DNA of 64,000 nt from Microvirga pudoricolor (GTDB lineage: Bacteria > Pseudomonadota > Alphaproteobacteria > Rhizobiales > Beijerinckiaceae). The stretch's first letter is position 1, and every line of letters begins with the position of its first letter. The stretch lies in contig NZ_JAFEMB010000001.1 in the NCBI RefSeq assembly GCF_016892705.1, positions 186,001-250,000 on the forward strand. The letters are read 5' to 3'. This document shows, piece by piece, positions 26,097 to 35,364 of this stretch. The position numbers and the translations under genes are program-made. The notes below the pieces were generated by a model. The model made no database searches, was not told the origin of the DNA, and saw only the letters and a list, made by a program, of their open reading frames with translations.

Positions 26097-28100
26097 ATGG
26101 ACACCCTCCCTCTTGCCGCCGATTTTCCCGATGCGACCCGCGAGCAATGGCTCGGGCGGGTGGAAGGCGTGCTGAAGGGTGCGGATTTCGCCAAAAAGCT
26201 CGTGGGGCGGACCTATGATGGGATCGCGATCCAGCCTCTCTATGGGAAGGCCGAGAACGGTGTGCCGACGGGCCGCCCCTGCCGGGGTCCCTGGCTCGTG
26301 TCGCAGCGGGTCGACCATCCGGACCCCGCCCAGGCCGGAGAGCTGGCGATTCTCGATCTCGAGGGCGGCGCCAACGCCTTGAGCCTCGTGACCGCTGGGG
26401 CTCCCGCGGGCTACGGCTTCGGGGTCGAGATCCGATCCGTCGACGATCTCGACCGGGCTCTGTCGGGCGTGATGCTCGACCTCGTCCATATCCGCCTCGA
26501 CGCGGGAGGACACGGGCGGCAGGTAGCGGCCCTGTTCGTGGCGCTGGCCGAGCGGCGAGGCCATGCGCCTGCGTCCCTGTCCGTGGATTTCGGCCTCGAT
26601 CCCATCGGCGCCATGGCGGCCCACGGCAAGCTCTCGGCCTCCTGGGAGGATGTCGCCTGGCGTTGCGCCGAAACCCTGGCGGGCCTGAACGACAAGGGAT
26701 TCACGGGGCGGACGTTCCTGGCCGACGGGCGGCCCTATCATGCGGCGGGCGCCAGCGAGGCGCAGGAACTCGCGGCCGTGCTCGCCACGGGCCTCGCCTA
26801 TCTGCGCGCCTTCGAGACCGGCGGGCACTCGCTCGATGCGGGGCGAAAGGGGCTCGCCTTCCTGCTGGTGGCGGATGCGGACGAATTTCTGACCGTCGCG
26901 AAGTTCCGGGCTCTGCGTCGTCTCTGGGCCCGGGTCGAGGAGGCCTGCGGCCTGGAGCCCCTGCCGCTCCGCCTCCATGCCGAAACGGCCTGGCGCATGA
27001 CGAGCCGGCGCGACCCGTGGGTGAACATGCTGCGCACGACGGTGGCGGCCTTCTCGGCCGGGATCGGCGGGGCGGACGCCGTTACGGTTTTGCCGTTCAC
27101 GGCGGCGCTGGGCCTCCCGGACGCCTTTGCCCGGCGGGTCGCCCGCAACACCCAGCTCATCCTGCTCGACGAGGCCAATCTGTGGCGGGTGTCCGACCCG
27201 GCCGCAGGGGCAGGCGGGTTCGAGGCGCTCACGGACGAGTTGTGCGAGAAGGCTTGGGGCCTGTTCCAGGAGATCGAGCGCGAGGGCGGCATCGTTGCGA
27301 GCCTTTCCCAGGGGACGATCCAAGACCGGATCGCGGCGGTGCGCGCCGCCCGAGACAAGGCCATCGCCACCCGCCGGGACCCCATCACCGGCACGAGCGA
27401 GTTCCCCAACATCCGCGAGACGGAGGTGGCCGTGCTGCTTCCCGCTACCTCCGGCGACGCCAGGGCTCCCGGACCTGCGAGAAAGCGCCCGGAAGGCGCC
27501 GCTTCACCCCTCACCGGCTCCGGCCGCCCGGCAGCGGCCGTCCGCGCGCCCTTCGCGTCGCTCGTGGCGGACGCGGCCGGTGGCGCGAGCCTCGCGGAGC
27601 TCGCCGCGACCGCTCCCGGTCCCGGTCCGGTCGCCATTGCGCCCCTGACGGCTCACCGCGTCCCCGAACCCTTTGAGCGCCTGCGGGACCGCTCGGACCA
27701 GGTGTTCAAGGAGACCGGCCGCAGACCAGCGGTCTTCCTGGCCAATCTCGGTCCTGTCTCGGCCTTCACGGCCCGCTCGACCTTCGCCCGCAACGCCTTC
27801 GAGGCCGGCGGCATCGAAGCCATCACCAACGAGGGATTCCCGTCGCTGGAGGAAATGGTCGAGGCCTACCGGGAGAGCGGCGCACGCCTCGCCTGCCTCT
27901 GCTCGTCCGACGAGATCTACGCCACGCAGGCCACCTCCGCCGCCGAGGCGCTTCGGCGCGCCGGCGCCCTGGCGATCTACCTGGCCGGGCGGCCGGGCGA
28001 TCGAGAAGACGAACTGAAAGCCGCCGGCGTGTCGGCATTCGTGTTCGCCGGCTGCGACGTGCTCGCGACCCTGGAAGAGGCGCTTCGCACAGCTTCGTGA
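26097..28100 (+). CDS. mutA: Methylmalonyl-CoA mutase small subunit
   Basis: The 667-residue protein is the non-catalytic subunit of heterodimeric adenosylcobalamin-dependent methylmalonyl-CoA mutase, which converts methylmalonyl-CoA to succinyl-CoA in propionate assimilation. The N-terminal TIM-barrel region is recognisable (R-V-A-R-N-T-Q-L-I-L-L-D-E-A, then D-P-A-A-G-A-G-G-F). The C-terminal flavodoxin-like domain lacks the cobalamin-binding D-x-H-x-x-G: the position reads L-G-P-V-S-A-F-T, as is normal for this subunit. An ATG at 26085 would add four residues. The large subunit follows after one intervening gene. Confidence 0.93.
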   Translation: MDTLPLAADFPDATREQWLGRVEGVLKGADFAKKLVGRTYDGIAIQPLYGKAENGVPTGRPCRGPWLVSQRVDHPDPAQAGELAILDLEGGANALSLVTAGAPAGYGFGVEIRSVDDLDRALSGVMLDLVHIRLDAGGHGRQVAALFVALAERRGHAPASLSVDFGLDPIGAMAAHGKLSASWEDVAWRCAETLAGLNDKGFTGRTFLADGRPYHAAGASEAQELAAVLATGLAYLRAFETGGHSLDAGRKGLAFLLVADADEFLTVAKFRALRRLWARVEEACGLEPLPLRLHAETAWRMTSRRDPWVNMLRTTVAAFSAGIGGADAVTVLPFTAALGLPDAFARRVARNTQLILLDEANLWRVSDPAAGAGGFEALTDELCEKAWGLFQEIEREGGIVASLSQGTIQDRIAAVRAARDKAIATRRDPITGTSEFPNIRETEVAVLLPATSGDARAPGPARKRPEGAASPLTGSGRPAAAVRAPFASLVADAAGGASLAELAATAPGPGPVAIAPLTAHRVPEPFERLRDRSDQVFKETGRRPAVFLANLGPVSAFTARSTFARNAFEAGGIEAITNEGFPSLEEMVEAYRESGARLACLCSSDEIYATQATSAAEALRRAGALAIYLAGRPGDREDELKAAGVSAFVFAGCDVLATLEEALRTAS

Positions 28101-28105
28101 GGCCA

Positions 28106-28130
28106 GGAACGGTCCCGGCGCCCCCACGTT
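28106..28130 (+). promoter_or_regulatory. EcfG-type (general stress sigma factor) promoter candidate
   Basis: GGAAC at 28106-28110 and CGTT at 28127-28130 are separated by exactly 16 bases, matching the consensus for the alphaproteobacterial general-stress sigma factor EcfG. It lies in the short gap after mutA, 31 bases before the start of a secreted-protein gene in the same direction. A single chance match in a window of this size is possible. Confidence 0.5.
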
Positions 28131-28161
28131 GACCGAGCCCCAACCGCTCACGGAGGTTTTC

Positions 28162-28527
28162 ATGCGGCTCTTGTGCCTTGGCGCGTCGACCCTCGCGCTG
28201 TTCGCCATTGCTGCCCCGGCTCTGGCCCAGAACCGCGCTTATGACGGAACCTGGAGCGTGGAAGTCGTGACCCAGCAGGGCAATTGCGACCGCGCCTATC
28301 GCTACACCATCGTCGTGGAGAACGGCCGTGCCCGTTATGGCGGCCCGGAGGCCTTCGACATCACCGGCAGCGTGCAGCCCAACGGCGCGGTGTCGGCGGG
28401 CATCGCGCGCGGCCAGGACCGGGCGAACGTGAGCGGACGCCTGTCGGGTACCAGGGGCACGGGCACCTGGACGACCTCCGGGGGCCGAGCCTGTTCGGGG
28501 CAGTGGAACGCCGACAAGAGAGGCTGA
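28162..28527 (+). CDS. Small secreted protein of unknown function
   Basis: The 121-residue product has a clear Sec signal peptide (cleavage after P-A-L-A-Q, about residue 23). The mature part starts N-R-A-Y-D-G-T-W-S-V-E and is rich in glycine and beta-forming residues, with two cysteines (Q-G-N-C-D-R and G-R-A-C-S-G-Q-W) that could form a disulfide. GGAGG precedes the ATG; a TTG at 28129 in frame overlaps the promoter candidate and is less likely. It sits between the two mutase genes yet may have its own stress promoter. Confidence 0.8.
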   Translation: MRLLCLGASTLALFAIAAPALAQNRAYDGTWSVEVVTQQGNCDRAYRYTIVVENGRARYGGPEAFDITGSVQPNGAVSAGIARGQDRANVSGRLSGTRGTGTWTTSGGRACSGQWNADKRG

Positions 28528-28583
28528 CGGGTGCGGCCTTGGTCGAGTAGCATCCGTCGGGTCCTTGCCCTAGAATTGAGGCC

Positions 28584-30752
28584 ATGACACGCATTCCGGA
28601 TTTTTCGGCCCTCGACTGGGCGAACGCGGCTGCCCAGCCCTCCCCGGCCTCCGAGACCGCCGAGCCCTGGCTGACGCCCGAGGGCATCGCCGTGAAGGCC
28701 GCCTATGGCTCCGGCGACCGCGCGGGCCTCGATTTTCTCGACACCTATCCGGGGATCGCTCCCTATCTGCGCGGTCCCTACCCGACCATGTACGTCAACC
28801 AGCCCTGGACGGTCCGGCAATATGCGGGCTTCTCCACGGCGGAGGATTCCAACGCCTTCTATCGGCGCAACCTCGCGGCTGGCCAGAAGGGCCTGTCCGT
28901 CGCCTTCGATCTCGCCACCCATCGCGGCTACGATTCCGACCATCCGCGCGTCTCCGGCGACGTGGGAATGGCGGGTGTGGCCATCGACTCGATCTACGAC
29001 ATGCGCACGCTGTTCGCAGGGATTCCCCTCGACCAGATGAGCGTGTCCATGACCATGAACGGCGCGGTGCTTCCCGTGCTCGCGCTCTACATCGTGGCGG
29101 CCGAAGAGCAGGGTGTGCCCCAGGCCAAGCTATCGGGCACGATCCAGAACGACATCCTCAAGGAATTCATGGTGCGTAACACCTACATCTACCCGCCCAA
29201 GGGGTCGATGCGCATCATCTCGGACATCTTCGCGTACACCTCGCAGAACATGCCGAAGTTCAATTCGATCTCGATCTCCGGCTACCACATGCAGGAGGCG
29301 GGCGCGACGCAGGATCTCGAACTCGCCTATACGCTGGCCGACGGCGTCGAATACATCCGCGCCGGGATCCAGGCGGGTCTCACCGTCGATCAGTTCGCGC
29401 CGCGCCTGTCCTTCTTCTGGGCCATCGGCATGAACTTCTTCATGGAGGTGGCCAAGCTACGCGCGGCGCGCCTGCTCTGGGCGAAGCTCGTCAAGGGCTT
29501 TAACCCCCAGAGCGAGAAGTCCCTGCCCTTGCGCACACACTCGCAAACAAGCGGCTGGTCGCTGACGGCCCAGGACGTGTTCAACAACGTCATCCGCACG
29601 CAGGTCGAGGCGATGGCGGCGACCCAAGGCCATACGCAATCTCTGCACACCAACGCGCTCGACGAGGCGCTGGCGCTGCCCACCGATTTCTCGGCCCGCA
29701 TCGCCCGCAACACGCAGCTCTTCCTGCAGCAGGAAAGCGGCACCACGCGTATCATCGACCCGTGGGGCGGCTCGTACTACGTGGAGCGCCTGACCTATGA
29801 GCTCGCGCAGAAAGCCTGGGCCCACATCCAGGAGGTGGAGGCGCTCGGCGGCATGGCGAAGGCCATCGAGGCGGGCATCCCGAAGCTGAAGATCGAGGAG
29901 GCCGCCGCCCGCACCCAGGCGCGGATCGATTCGGGCCATCAGACCATCGTGGGCGTGAACGCCTTCAAGCCCACCGACGAAGCGTCCATCGACATCCTGA
30001 AAGTCGACAACGCCGCTGTGCGCGCGAGCCAGATCGACAAGCTGAAGCGGTTGCGCGGGGAGCGTAACCAAGCGGATGTAGACGCGGCCCTTGACGCGCT
30101 CTCCAAGGGCGCATCTTCAGGAGCCGGCAATCTGCTCGATCTCGCCGTAAAAGCGGCACGCGCCAAGGCGACAGTCGGCGAGATTTCAGACGCTTTGGAG
30201 AATGTGTGGGGCCGTCACGTGGCCTCGATCAAGTCGATCTCGGGCGTTTACAAGCGGGAGGTGGGAGTGACATCGCCAGCCGTCGAGCAGGTGCGTGTTC
30301 TCGTGGAAGCCTTCGAACACGACGACGGCCGCCGCCCACGCATCTTGGTGGCCAAGATGGGCCAGGACGGGCACGACCGGGGCCAGAAGGTCATCGCATC
30401 CGCGTTCGCCGATCTCGGCTTCGACGTGGACATCGGCCCGCTCTTCGCCACTCCGGCGGAAGCGGCGCGTCAGGCCATCGAGAACGACGTCCACATCGTC
30501 GGCGTCTCGTCGCTCGCGGCGGGCCACCTGACGCTGGTGCCGGAACTGCGCACGGCGCTGGCCGAGCATGGGCGGGACGATATCATGATCGTGGTGGGTG
30601 GCGTGATCCCGCCGCAGGATTTCGCGGCCCTTCACGAGGCGGGCGCCGCCGCGATCTTCCCGCCGGGCACCGTGATCGCGGAGGCGGCCGTGAACCTCAT
30701 CCACGACCTGAACAAGCGCTTGGGCTACGAGCCGAGGCAGGCAGCGGAGTAA
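28584..30752 (+). CDS. mutB: Methylmalonyl-CoA mutase large (catalytic) subunit
   Basis: The 722-residue catalytic subunit contains the substrate-binding barrel ([18 protein letters not shown] near residue 66; [20 protein letters not shown]) and a C-terminal cobalamin domain with the histidine-ligand motif D-G-H-D-R-G. The length is standard for MutB/ScpA. Together with MutA it isomerises (R)-methylmalonyl-CoA to succinyl-CoA using adenosylcobalamin. MeaB, its GTPase chaperone, is encoded 4.6 kb downstream rather than adjacent. Confidence 0.97.
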   Translation: MTRIPDFSALDWANAAAQPSPASETAEPWLTPEGIAVKAAYGSGDRAGLDFLDTYPGIAPYLRGPYPTMYVNQPWTVRQYAGFSTAEDSNAFYRRNLAAGQKGLSVAFDLATHRGYDSDHPRVSGDVGMAGVAIDSIYDMRTLFAGIPLDQMSVSMTMNGAVLPVLALYIVAAEEQGVPQAKLSGTIQNDILKEFMVRNTYIYPPKGSMRIISDIFAYTSQNMPKFNSISISGYHMQEAGATQDLELAYTLADGVEYIRAGIQAGLTVDQFAPRLSFFWAIGMNFFMEVAKLRAARLLWAKLVKGFNPQSEKSLPLRTHSQTSGWSLTAQDVFNNVIRTQVEAMAATQGHTQSLHTNALDEALALPTDFSARIARNTQLFLQQESGTTRIIDPWGGSYYVERLTYELAQKAWAHIQEVEALGGMAKAIEAGIPKLKIEEAAARTQARIDSGHQTIVGVNAFKPTDEASIDILKVDNAAVRASQIDKLKRLRGERNQADVDAALDALSKGASSGAGNLLDLAVKAARAKATVGEISDALENVWGRHVASIKSISGVYKREVGVTSPAVEQVRVLVEAFEHDDGRRPRILVAKMGQDGHDRGQKVIASAFADLGFDVDIGPLFATPAEAARQAIENDVHIVGVSSLAAGHLTLVPELRTALAEHGRDDIMIVVGGVIPPQDFAALHEAGAAAIFPPGTVIAEAAVNLIHDLNKRLGYEPRQAAE

Positions 30753-30774
30753 GACCCGGCGACGTCGGATCCCT

Positions 30775-31401
30775 CTATCCCTGCCCCGCTCGCATCGCAA
30801 CGGTTGCGACACCCGCGCCGATCAGCAGGCTGCCTCCGGTTTTGTTGACGATGCTCATGGTGCGCGGGTTGCGAACCGCGCTTCGCGCCCGGGATGCGAC
30901 GAGGGCATAGGCCAGCACGTTGACGAAGGCCAGAGTCAGGAAGGTCGCGCCGAAGATCCCGAGTTGCGGAAGAAGCGCCGCCTTTGTGTCGAGAAATTGG
31001 GGCAGGAAGGCCACGAAGAACGTCAGGCCCTTGGGGTTCAGCGCTGTCACGAGCCAGGCATGGCCCAGCATCTTGAGAGCGGAAGCCGCATCTTTGCGCG
31101 GCTTCGCGTCCATCGCGCCACCCGCCCGCCAGAGTTTCACGCCGAGCCAGACCAGATAGGCGGCCCCCAGCCATTTCAGCGCCGTGAAAAGGGTCGCGGA
31201 CGCCGCCAGGACGGCTCCCAGCCCCAGGAGAGACAGGGTCATGGCCGTGAAGTCGCCGAGGGCCACCCCGACCGCCATGGGGAGCGCCGTGCGCCAGCCC
31301 TGGCCGAGGGCATAGGACACCACGAGCAGGATCGTCGGCCCCGGAATGACGAGCAGGACGGCCGAGGCGGCAACAAAAGCGAGCCAGGTTTCAATGGACA
31401 T
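30775..31401 (-). CDS. LysE/RhtB-family amino-acid exporter
   Basis: A 208-residue membrane protein with about six hydrophobic segments. The N-terminal LysE signature P-G-P-T-I-L-L-V-V-S-Y-A-L-G-Q-G follows the first helix, and G-A-A-Y-L-V-W-L-G-V-K-L-W and N-P-K-G-L-T-F-F are characteristic further on. RhtB-type proteins export neutral amino acids or homoserine lactones. The specific substrate cannot be assigned. It converges on mutB with 22 bases between stops. Confidence 0.92.
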   Translation of the reverse strand: MSIETWLAFVAASAVLLVIPGPTILLVVSYALGQGWRTALPMAVGVALGDFTAMTLSLLGLGAVLAASATLFTALKWLGAAYLVWLGVKLWRAGGAMDAKPRKDAASALKMLGHAWLVTALNPKGLTFFVAFLPQFLDTKAALLPQLGIFGATFLTLAFVNVLAYALVASRARSAVRNPRTMSIVNKTGGSLLIGAGVATVAMRAGQG

Positions 31402-31489
31402 GAAAGAGCCTTTCGTCCGCTCATCAAGCCATAGGCCCGGCCGCTTGTCATCTCCCGGTTCGCGTCAGCGCTGCGCCCGGCGAAAGGCC

Positions 31490-32506
31490 CTACAGGACCC
31501 GCTCGATCGCCCGCTTGACCACCTGCTGCACGTCCGGGTTCGACAGGAACAGGTCGTGGTTGATGCCGATGGAGCTGGAAAACTCCGATGCGTCCGCCAC
31601 GCGAACACCCAGCGATTCCAGGCGCTCGCGCTCGGCCGCGCCGGCCCGCACGATGCCGCCCGCCAGCCGGCTTGACACGGCCAGGGCCCGGTCGTTCGTG
31701 GCGCTGATCACGGTGATTTTGCGGGCATCCGGCCCGAGCCGCTCGAGGCCGCGGGCGAACAGGTCGATGTCGATGTCGGGTGCCGCCATCACCACCGCGC
31801 CGATGCGCGACATGGCGCTCTCGCCGCCATCCGCTCGCACCATGCGCAGCGCCTCGAGGGTCAGGAGGGTGCCCATGCTGTGGGCGACGATGTTCACGCG
31901 GCCGCCGCTGGGGGACTTGGCGATGGCCGTGAGCAGGTCCTCCATGGCGTCGCGGGACCACATGGCGCTCTCGCGGTCGCTGACATAGCTCAAGGTGGAT
32001 CCGGCGGACGGCCAGGTGAAGAGGCCCGTCACGCCCCGGAAACCGATGCCGTTGGACAATTGCGCCGCGGAGCTGACGGCGGACGTGAAGCTTTCCCGGT
32101 AGCCGTGCACGTAGAGCAGGACGTCCTGCCCCAGGGCCGCCTGGGAGAAGGCATGGGCGGCGTCCGATCGGGTAAGCGCATCGACTTTCCGCACGCCCCA
32201 ATCGTCCGACACCATGGAAGCTACGCGGGTCATCATGGACGGATCGGTATCGGGCACGTTCATGCGGGCCTTGGCGAAGATCAGATCCGGCGAACGCTGA
32301 CCCGTGAACCAGGGCTTCTGCACCGGGTCGCCCGCCGGCATGCGGGTCGTGGCCACGAGCACCGTCGGATCGCGGGCGATATCGGCCGTTCGCGACGGCA
32401 CCAGGGCCCCGGCGACTTCTGGGTCGCCCCCGAAGCAGCCGGCCAGGGACAGGGTGAGGACGGCGGCGGCCATCAAGCGAGCCGGCTGGGAATATCGATG
32501 AAACAT
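31490..32506 (-). CDS. Lipoprotein alpha/beta hydrolase (DUF900)
   Basis: The 338-residue protein begins with a lipoprotein signal ending in the lipobox L-A-G-C (cysteine near residue 24). The hydrolase core shows Y-V-H-G-Y (oxyanion strand) and the nucleophile elbow A-H-S-M-G-T; the later N-H-D-L-F supplies a plausible catalytic histidine. DUF900 proteins are predicted serine esterases anchored in the envelope, with no established substrate. A GTG at 32545 would place 13 polar residues before the signal peptide, so the ATG at 32506 is chosen. Confidence 0.85.
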   Translation of the reverse strand: MFHRYSQPARLMAAAVLTLSLAGCFGGDPEVAGALVPSRTADIARDPTVLVATTRMPAGDPVQKPWFTGQRSPDLIFAKARMNVPDTDPSMMTRVASMVSDDWGVRKVDALTRSDAAHAFSQAALGQDVLLYVHGYRESFTSAVSSAAQLSNGIGFRGVTGLFTWPSAGSTLSYVSDRESAMWSRDAMEDLLTAIAKSPSGGRVNIVAHSMGTLLTLEALRMVRADGGESAMSRIGAVVMAAPDIDIDLFARGLERLGPDARKITVISATNDRALAVSSRLAGGIVRAGAAERERLESLGVRVADASEFSSSIGINHDLFLSNPDVQQVVKRAIERVL

Positions 32507-32703
32507 GACGGGAACGGTCGAATCCAATCGGGCCTGGGCGGTCACGGGACGACGTGACGGGTCTGCTGTCTTGCCCCGGATGATGGCAAGCGCAAGGCAG
32601 AGCCGCCGTGCGGGGGAACACCCTCGGCCATCATGGTAAACACTTCATGAGCGGGCGAGCCGCCCGCTTGAAGCGGGGGCGGCCGACCCATACCTTGGAG
32701 ACG

Positions 32704-33459
32704 ATGGTTCTCGCCGCCCGCATCCTCCTCGTCATCCTCGCCCTGTTCATCCTGCCCCTGGCCACGCATGCGGTCTGGTGGGCCCTGCGCGACGACGTGG
32801 CGCCGAACTACCGCAATGCGGATTGGTCGAGCGCCAAGCTGCTCCCCGCGGCCTCTGAAGCGCCCCAGGCCATCGTGGCCGTCTACGCGGCCCGCGTGGG
32901 TCGCTGGCGGGGCATCTTCGCCCATCATACCTGGGTGGTGGTGAAGGAGCCCGGCGCCACGGCCTATACCCGTTACGACAAGGTCGGCTGGGGCAGCCCC
33001 ATCCGCACCAACGGCTGGGTGGCGGACGGACGGTGGTTCGGCAACGTCCCCCACCCTATCGTGTTCATCGAGGGCCGGGAGGCCGAGGCCCTGATCCCCA
33101 CGATCCGCGCCGCCGTGGCGAGCTACCCCTACAAGGTGTCGGGCGACTACAACGCCTGGCCAGGCCCCAACTCCAACACCTTCGTTGCCCACGTGATGCG
33201 CTCGGTGCCGGAACTCAGCGCCGCCCTGCCCCCGACCGCCCTCGGCAAGGATTGGCAGCCCCTCACGGACATCGTCGGCCTCACCCCGAGCCGCACCGGC
33301 GTCCAGGTCTCGCTCGGAGGCTATGCCGGTCTGTCGGTGGGCTGGGTCGAGGGCATCGAGATCGACTTCATGGGCCTGACCGCCGGTCTCGATGTCCGCC
33401 GCCCGGCGATCAAGATCCCGGCCTGGGGCCGGATCGGCATGAACCCGGTCGTCTGGTAG
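32704..33459 (+). CDS. DUF3750 membrane-anchored protein
   Basis: The 251-residue protein has one N-terminal helix (about residues 5-25) and a conserved periplasmic domain with H-H-T-W-V-V-V, Y-D-K-V-G-W-G and P-G-P-N-S-N-T-F-V-A-H, fitting DUF3750. The N-S-N-T-F pattern resembles cysteine-less members of papain-like (NlpC/LRAT-type) families, but I cannot assign an activity. The start ATG at 32704 directly precedes the hydrophobic helix. Confidence 0.8.
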   Translation: MVLAARILLVILALFILPLATHAVWWALRDDVAPNYRNADWSSAKLLPAASEAPQAIVAVYAARVGRWRGIFAHHTWVVVKEPGATAYTRYDKVGWGSPIRTNGWVADGRWFGNVPHPIVFIEGREAEALIPTIRAAVASYPYKVSGDYNAWPGPNSNTFVAHVMRSVPELSAALPPTALGKDWQPLTDIVGLTPSRTGVQVSLGGYAGLSVGWVEGIEIDFMGLTAGLDVRRPAIKIPAWGRIGMNPVVW

Positions 33460-33629
33460 AGGGGTTCCGGGCTGCGCGGGAATGTCGCGGAAGCGGTCCA
33501 GTCCCTTGCCACACCTGCCTTTGCGGCATTCCGAAGCGAAAACTCAACCCTACGATGAGTTGTTTTAATATTACGTAACGTTTATGGTCTCTTCGACAGT
33601 AGAGCACAACGCTTCGAGGGGGTAAACCT

Positions 33630-35324
33630 GTGACGGATTATGTCTTTTCCGCTAGCAACTCCATCAGCGATGCGAACTTGCACGCTTTCGAGACGTCCAA
33701 GAACGACAGCGTGACGATCGCGGCCGACGGACTTCTCAGAACGAACAACCCGGTTGGAAATGCCATCAACCTCCGCCCACCCATCAACTCCAACTGGACC
33801 TACGTGGTCTCCATCGCGGGTGCGGCAGTCTCCCTGTCGGCGGAAGCCATCACGGCACACGGCAACATCGACCTCACGGTTCTGCCGGGAGGCGTCGTCA
33901 GTGGCGGCAAAGCGTCCTACTTCGCAGTTGGAACACACACGATCATGAACGGCGGCAGCATCGTGTCCACGAGCAGCGCAGCCGCGCTCAGCTTTGGGGG
34001 TACGTCCAAGGTTCACCTCACGAATACAGGCATCATCAAGAATGTCGATAACACCCTGGCCCTGGATATGGCCGGTGACGGGAACCGCATCGTCGAGAAT
34101 CGCCTTTTGATCCAGGGCGACATTCTCGTCTCAGGCCTCCTCGCGTCCGCCGACATCCGCAATTCCGGCATCATCGAAGGCAACGTCACCGGCAACGTCA
34201 AGGGCGACGTCTACAGTGGCACCGGCACGGTGACCGGGCTCATCGACCTGCGTAGCGGTGACAATCACGCAACGGGTGGTGGAGGCGACGAGAGGTTCAA
34301 GTATGACAACGAACCGGTAGCTACTTACACCCCCGAAACTCTCACGAATTTCTTCGACGGCGGAGGTGGCGTGGACACGCTCACGATCAGAAGCCGCGGC
34401 ATCCTAACGGTCGACCTGCAGAAGGAAACCCAACAAGCGACGGGTCTCGGTCATAAACTCACGGTCAAAAACATCGAACATCTCATTCTCGAAACAATCG
34501 ATGGGACGTCGGAGGCGAACTTCACCGGCAACGCCAGCGGCAACAAGCTTGTCGGAGGAAAGGGCAACGATACCCTGAATGGCGGCGGCGGTGCCGACAC
34601 CTTGATCGGCGGAGGGGGCAACGACCGATATTACGTCGATCATGAGGATGACGAGATCAGGGAGACCCCGAACGGCGGCTACGACATCGTCTACACCACG
34701 CTCAAATCGACCAAAGGCTTCTATGAGGTCGAGGAAGTCGTCTATATCGGCGCTGCCGATCCCGGCAATCCGACGCCCGGAACGCCGACCCCTCCTGCCA
34801 CGTCGCCCACGACACCAACCCCCATCCCTGTCCCGGTCGGCAAATCCTACCAGATCGTCGCCGTGCAGAGCGCCAAGGGCGGCACGGTTTATGCGGGCAG
34901 CAGCGACTCGCTCCTGCTCGGCAAGGCCGGACGGGACAAGCTCCATGGCGGGGCGGGCGACGACCGGCTCTACGGCAAGGGCGGCCTCGACTGGCTCAAG
35001 GGCGGCGCCGGCAAGGACGCGTTCGTGTTCGACACCAGGCCCTCGGCCAAGAACGTCGATACGATCAGCGGCTTCAGCAGCGCCGACGACACCATCGAGC
35101 TGGCGAAGTCCGCCTTCGGCAAGATCGGCCCGAAGGGCGCCCTCAAGAAGGCCGCGTTTTACGTCAGCGAGGCGGCCCACGTCGGGAACGACCGCATCGT
35201 CTACGACAAGGGGAAGGGCATCCTCTGGTACGACCGAGACGGCGACGGCGCGGCGGCTGCCGTCCAGATCGCCCGGTTCGACAAGAAACCTACCCTCACG
35301 CATGCGGACTTCCTGATCGTTTGA
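33630..35324 (+). CDS. RTX calcium-binding protein, probable type I secretion substrate
   Basis: The 564-residue protein starts with GTG behind GAGGGGG. It has no signal peptide. The first 290 residues are asparagine-, threonine- and glycine-rich and look like a beta-helical stalk (recurrent G-N-I, G-D-I, G-N-V-T-G-N-V-K-G-D-V). Two groups of calcium-binding nonapeptide repeats follow, at about 308-332 (G-G-K-G-N-D-T-L) and 430-460 (G-G-A-G-D-D-R-L), separated by a proline/threonine linker (about 379-403). The C-terminus has the domain usual in alphaproteobacterial RTX proteins (D-T-I-S-G-F, L-W-Y-D-R-D-G-D-G) and ends F-L-I-V, a hydrophobic tail as in type I secretion signals. No TolC/HlyB/HlyD set is adjacent. 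Confidence 0.88.
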   Translation: MTDYVFSASNSISDANLHAFETSKNDSVTIAADGLLRTNNPVGNAINLRPPINSNWTYVVSIAGAAVSLSAEAITAHGNIDLTVLPGGVVSGGKASYFAVGTHTIMNGGSIVSTSSAAALSFGGTSKVHLTNTGIIKNVDNTLALDMAGDGNRIVENRLLIQGDILVSGLLASADIRNSGIIEGNVTGNVKGDVYSGTGTVTGLIDLRSGDNHATGGGGDERFKYDNEPVATYTPETLTNFFDGGGGVDTLTIRSRGILTVDLQKETQQATGLGHKLTVKNIEHLILETIDGTSEANFTGNASGNKLVGGKGNDTLNGGGGADTLIGGGGNDRYYVDHEDDEIRETPNGGYDIVYTTLKSTKGFYEVEEVVYIGAADPGNPTPGTPTPPATSPTTPTPIPVPVGKSYQIVAVQSAKGGTVYAGSSDSLLLGKAGRDKLHGGAGDDRLYGKGGLDWLKGGAGKDAFVFDTRPSAKNVDTISGFSSADDTIELAKSAFGKIGPKGALKKAAFYVSEAAHVGNDRIVYDKGKGILWYDRDGDGAAAAVQIARFDKKPTLTHADFLIV

Positions 35325-35364
35325 GCGGCTGGCGTGAATCCGCGTGGCCCGCTAAAGCTGGCGC

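Noticed and set aside
33540..33565. AACTCA...TGAGTT hairpin with a T-run after the DUF3750 gene
   Set aside because: The six-base AT-rich stem with a nine-base loop is too weak to call a terminator.
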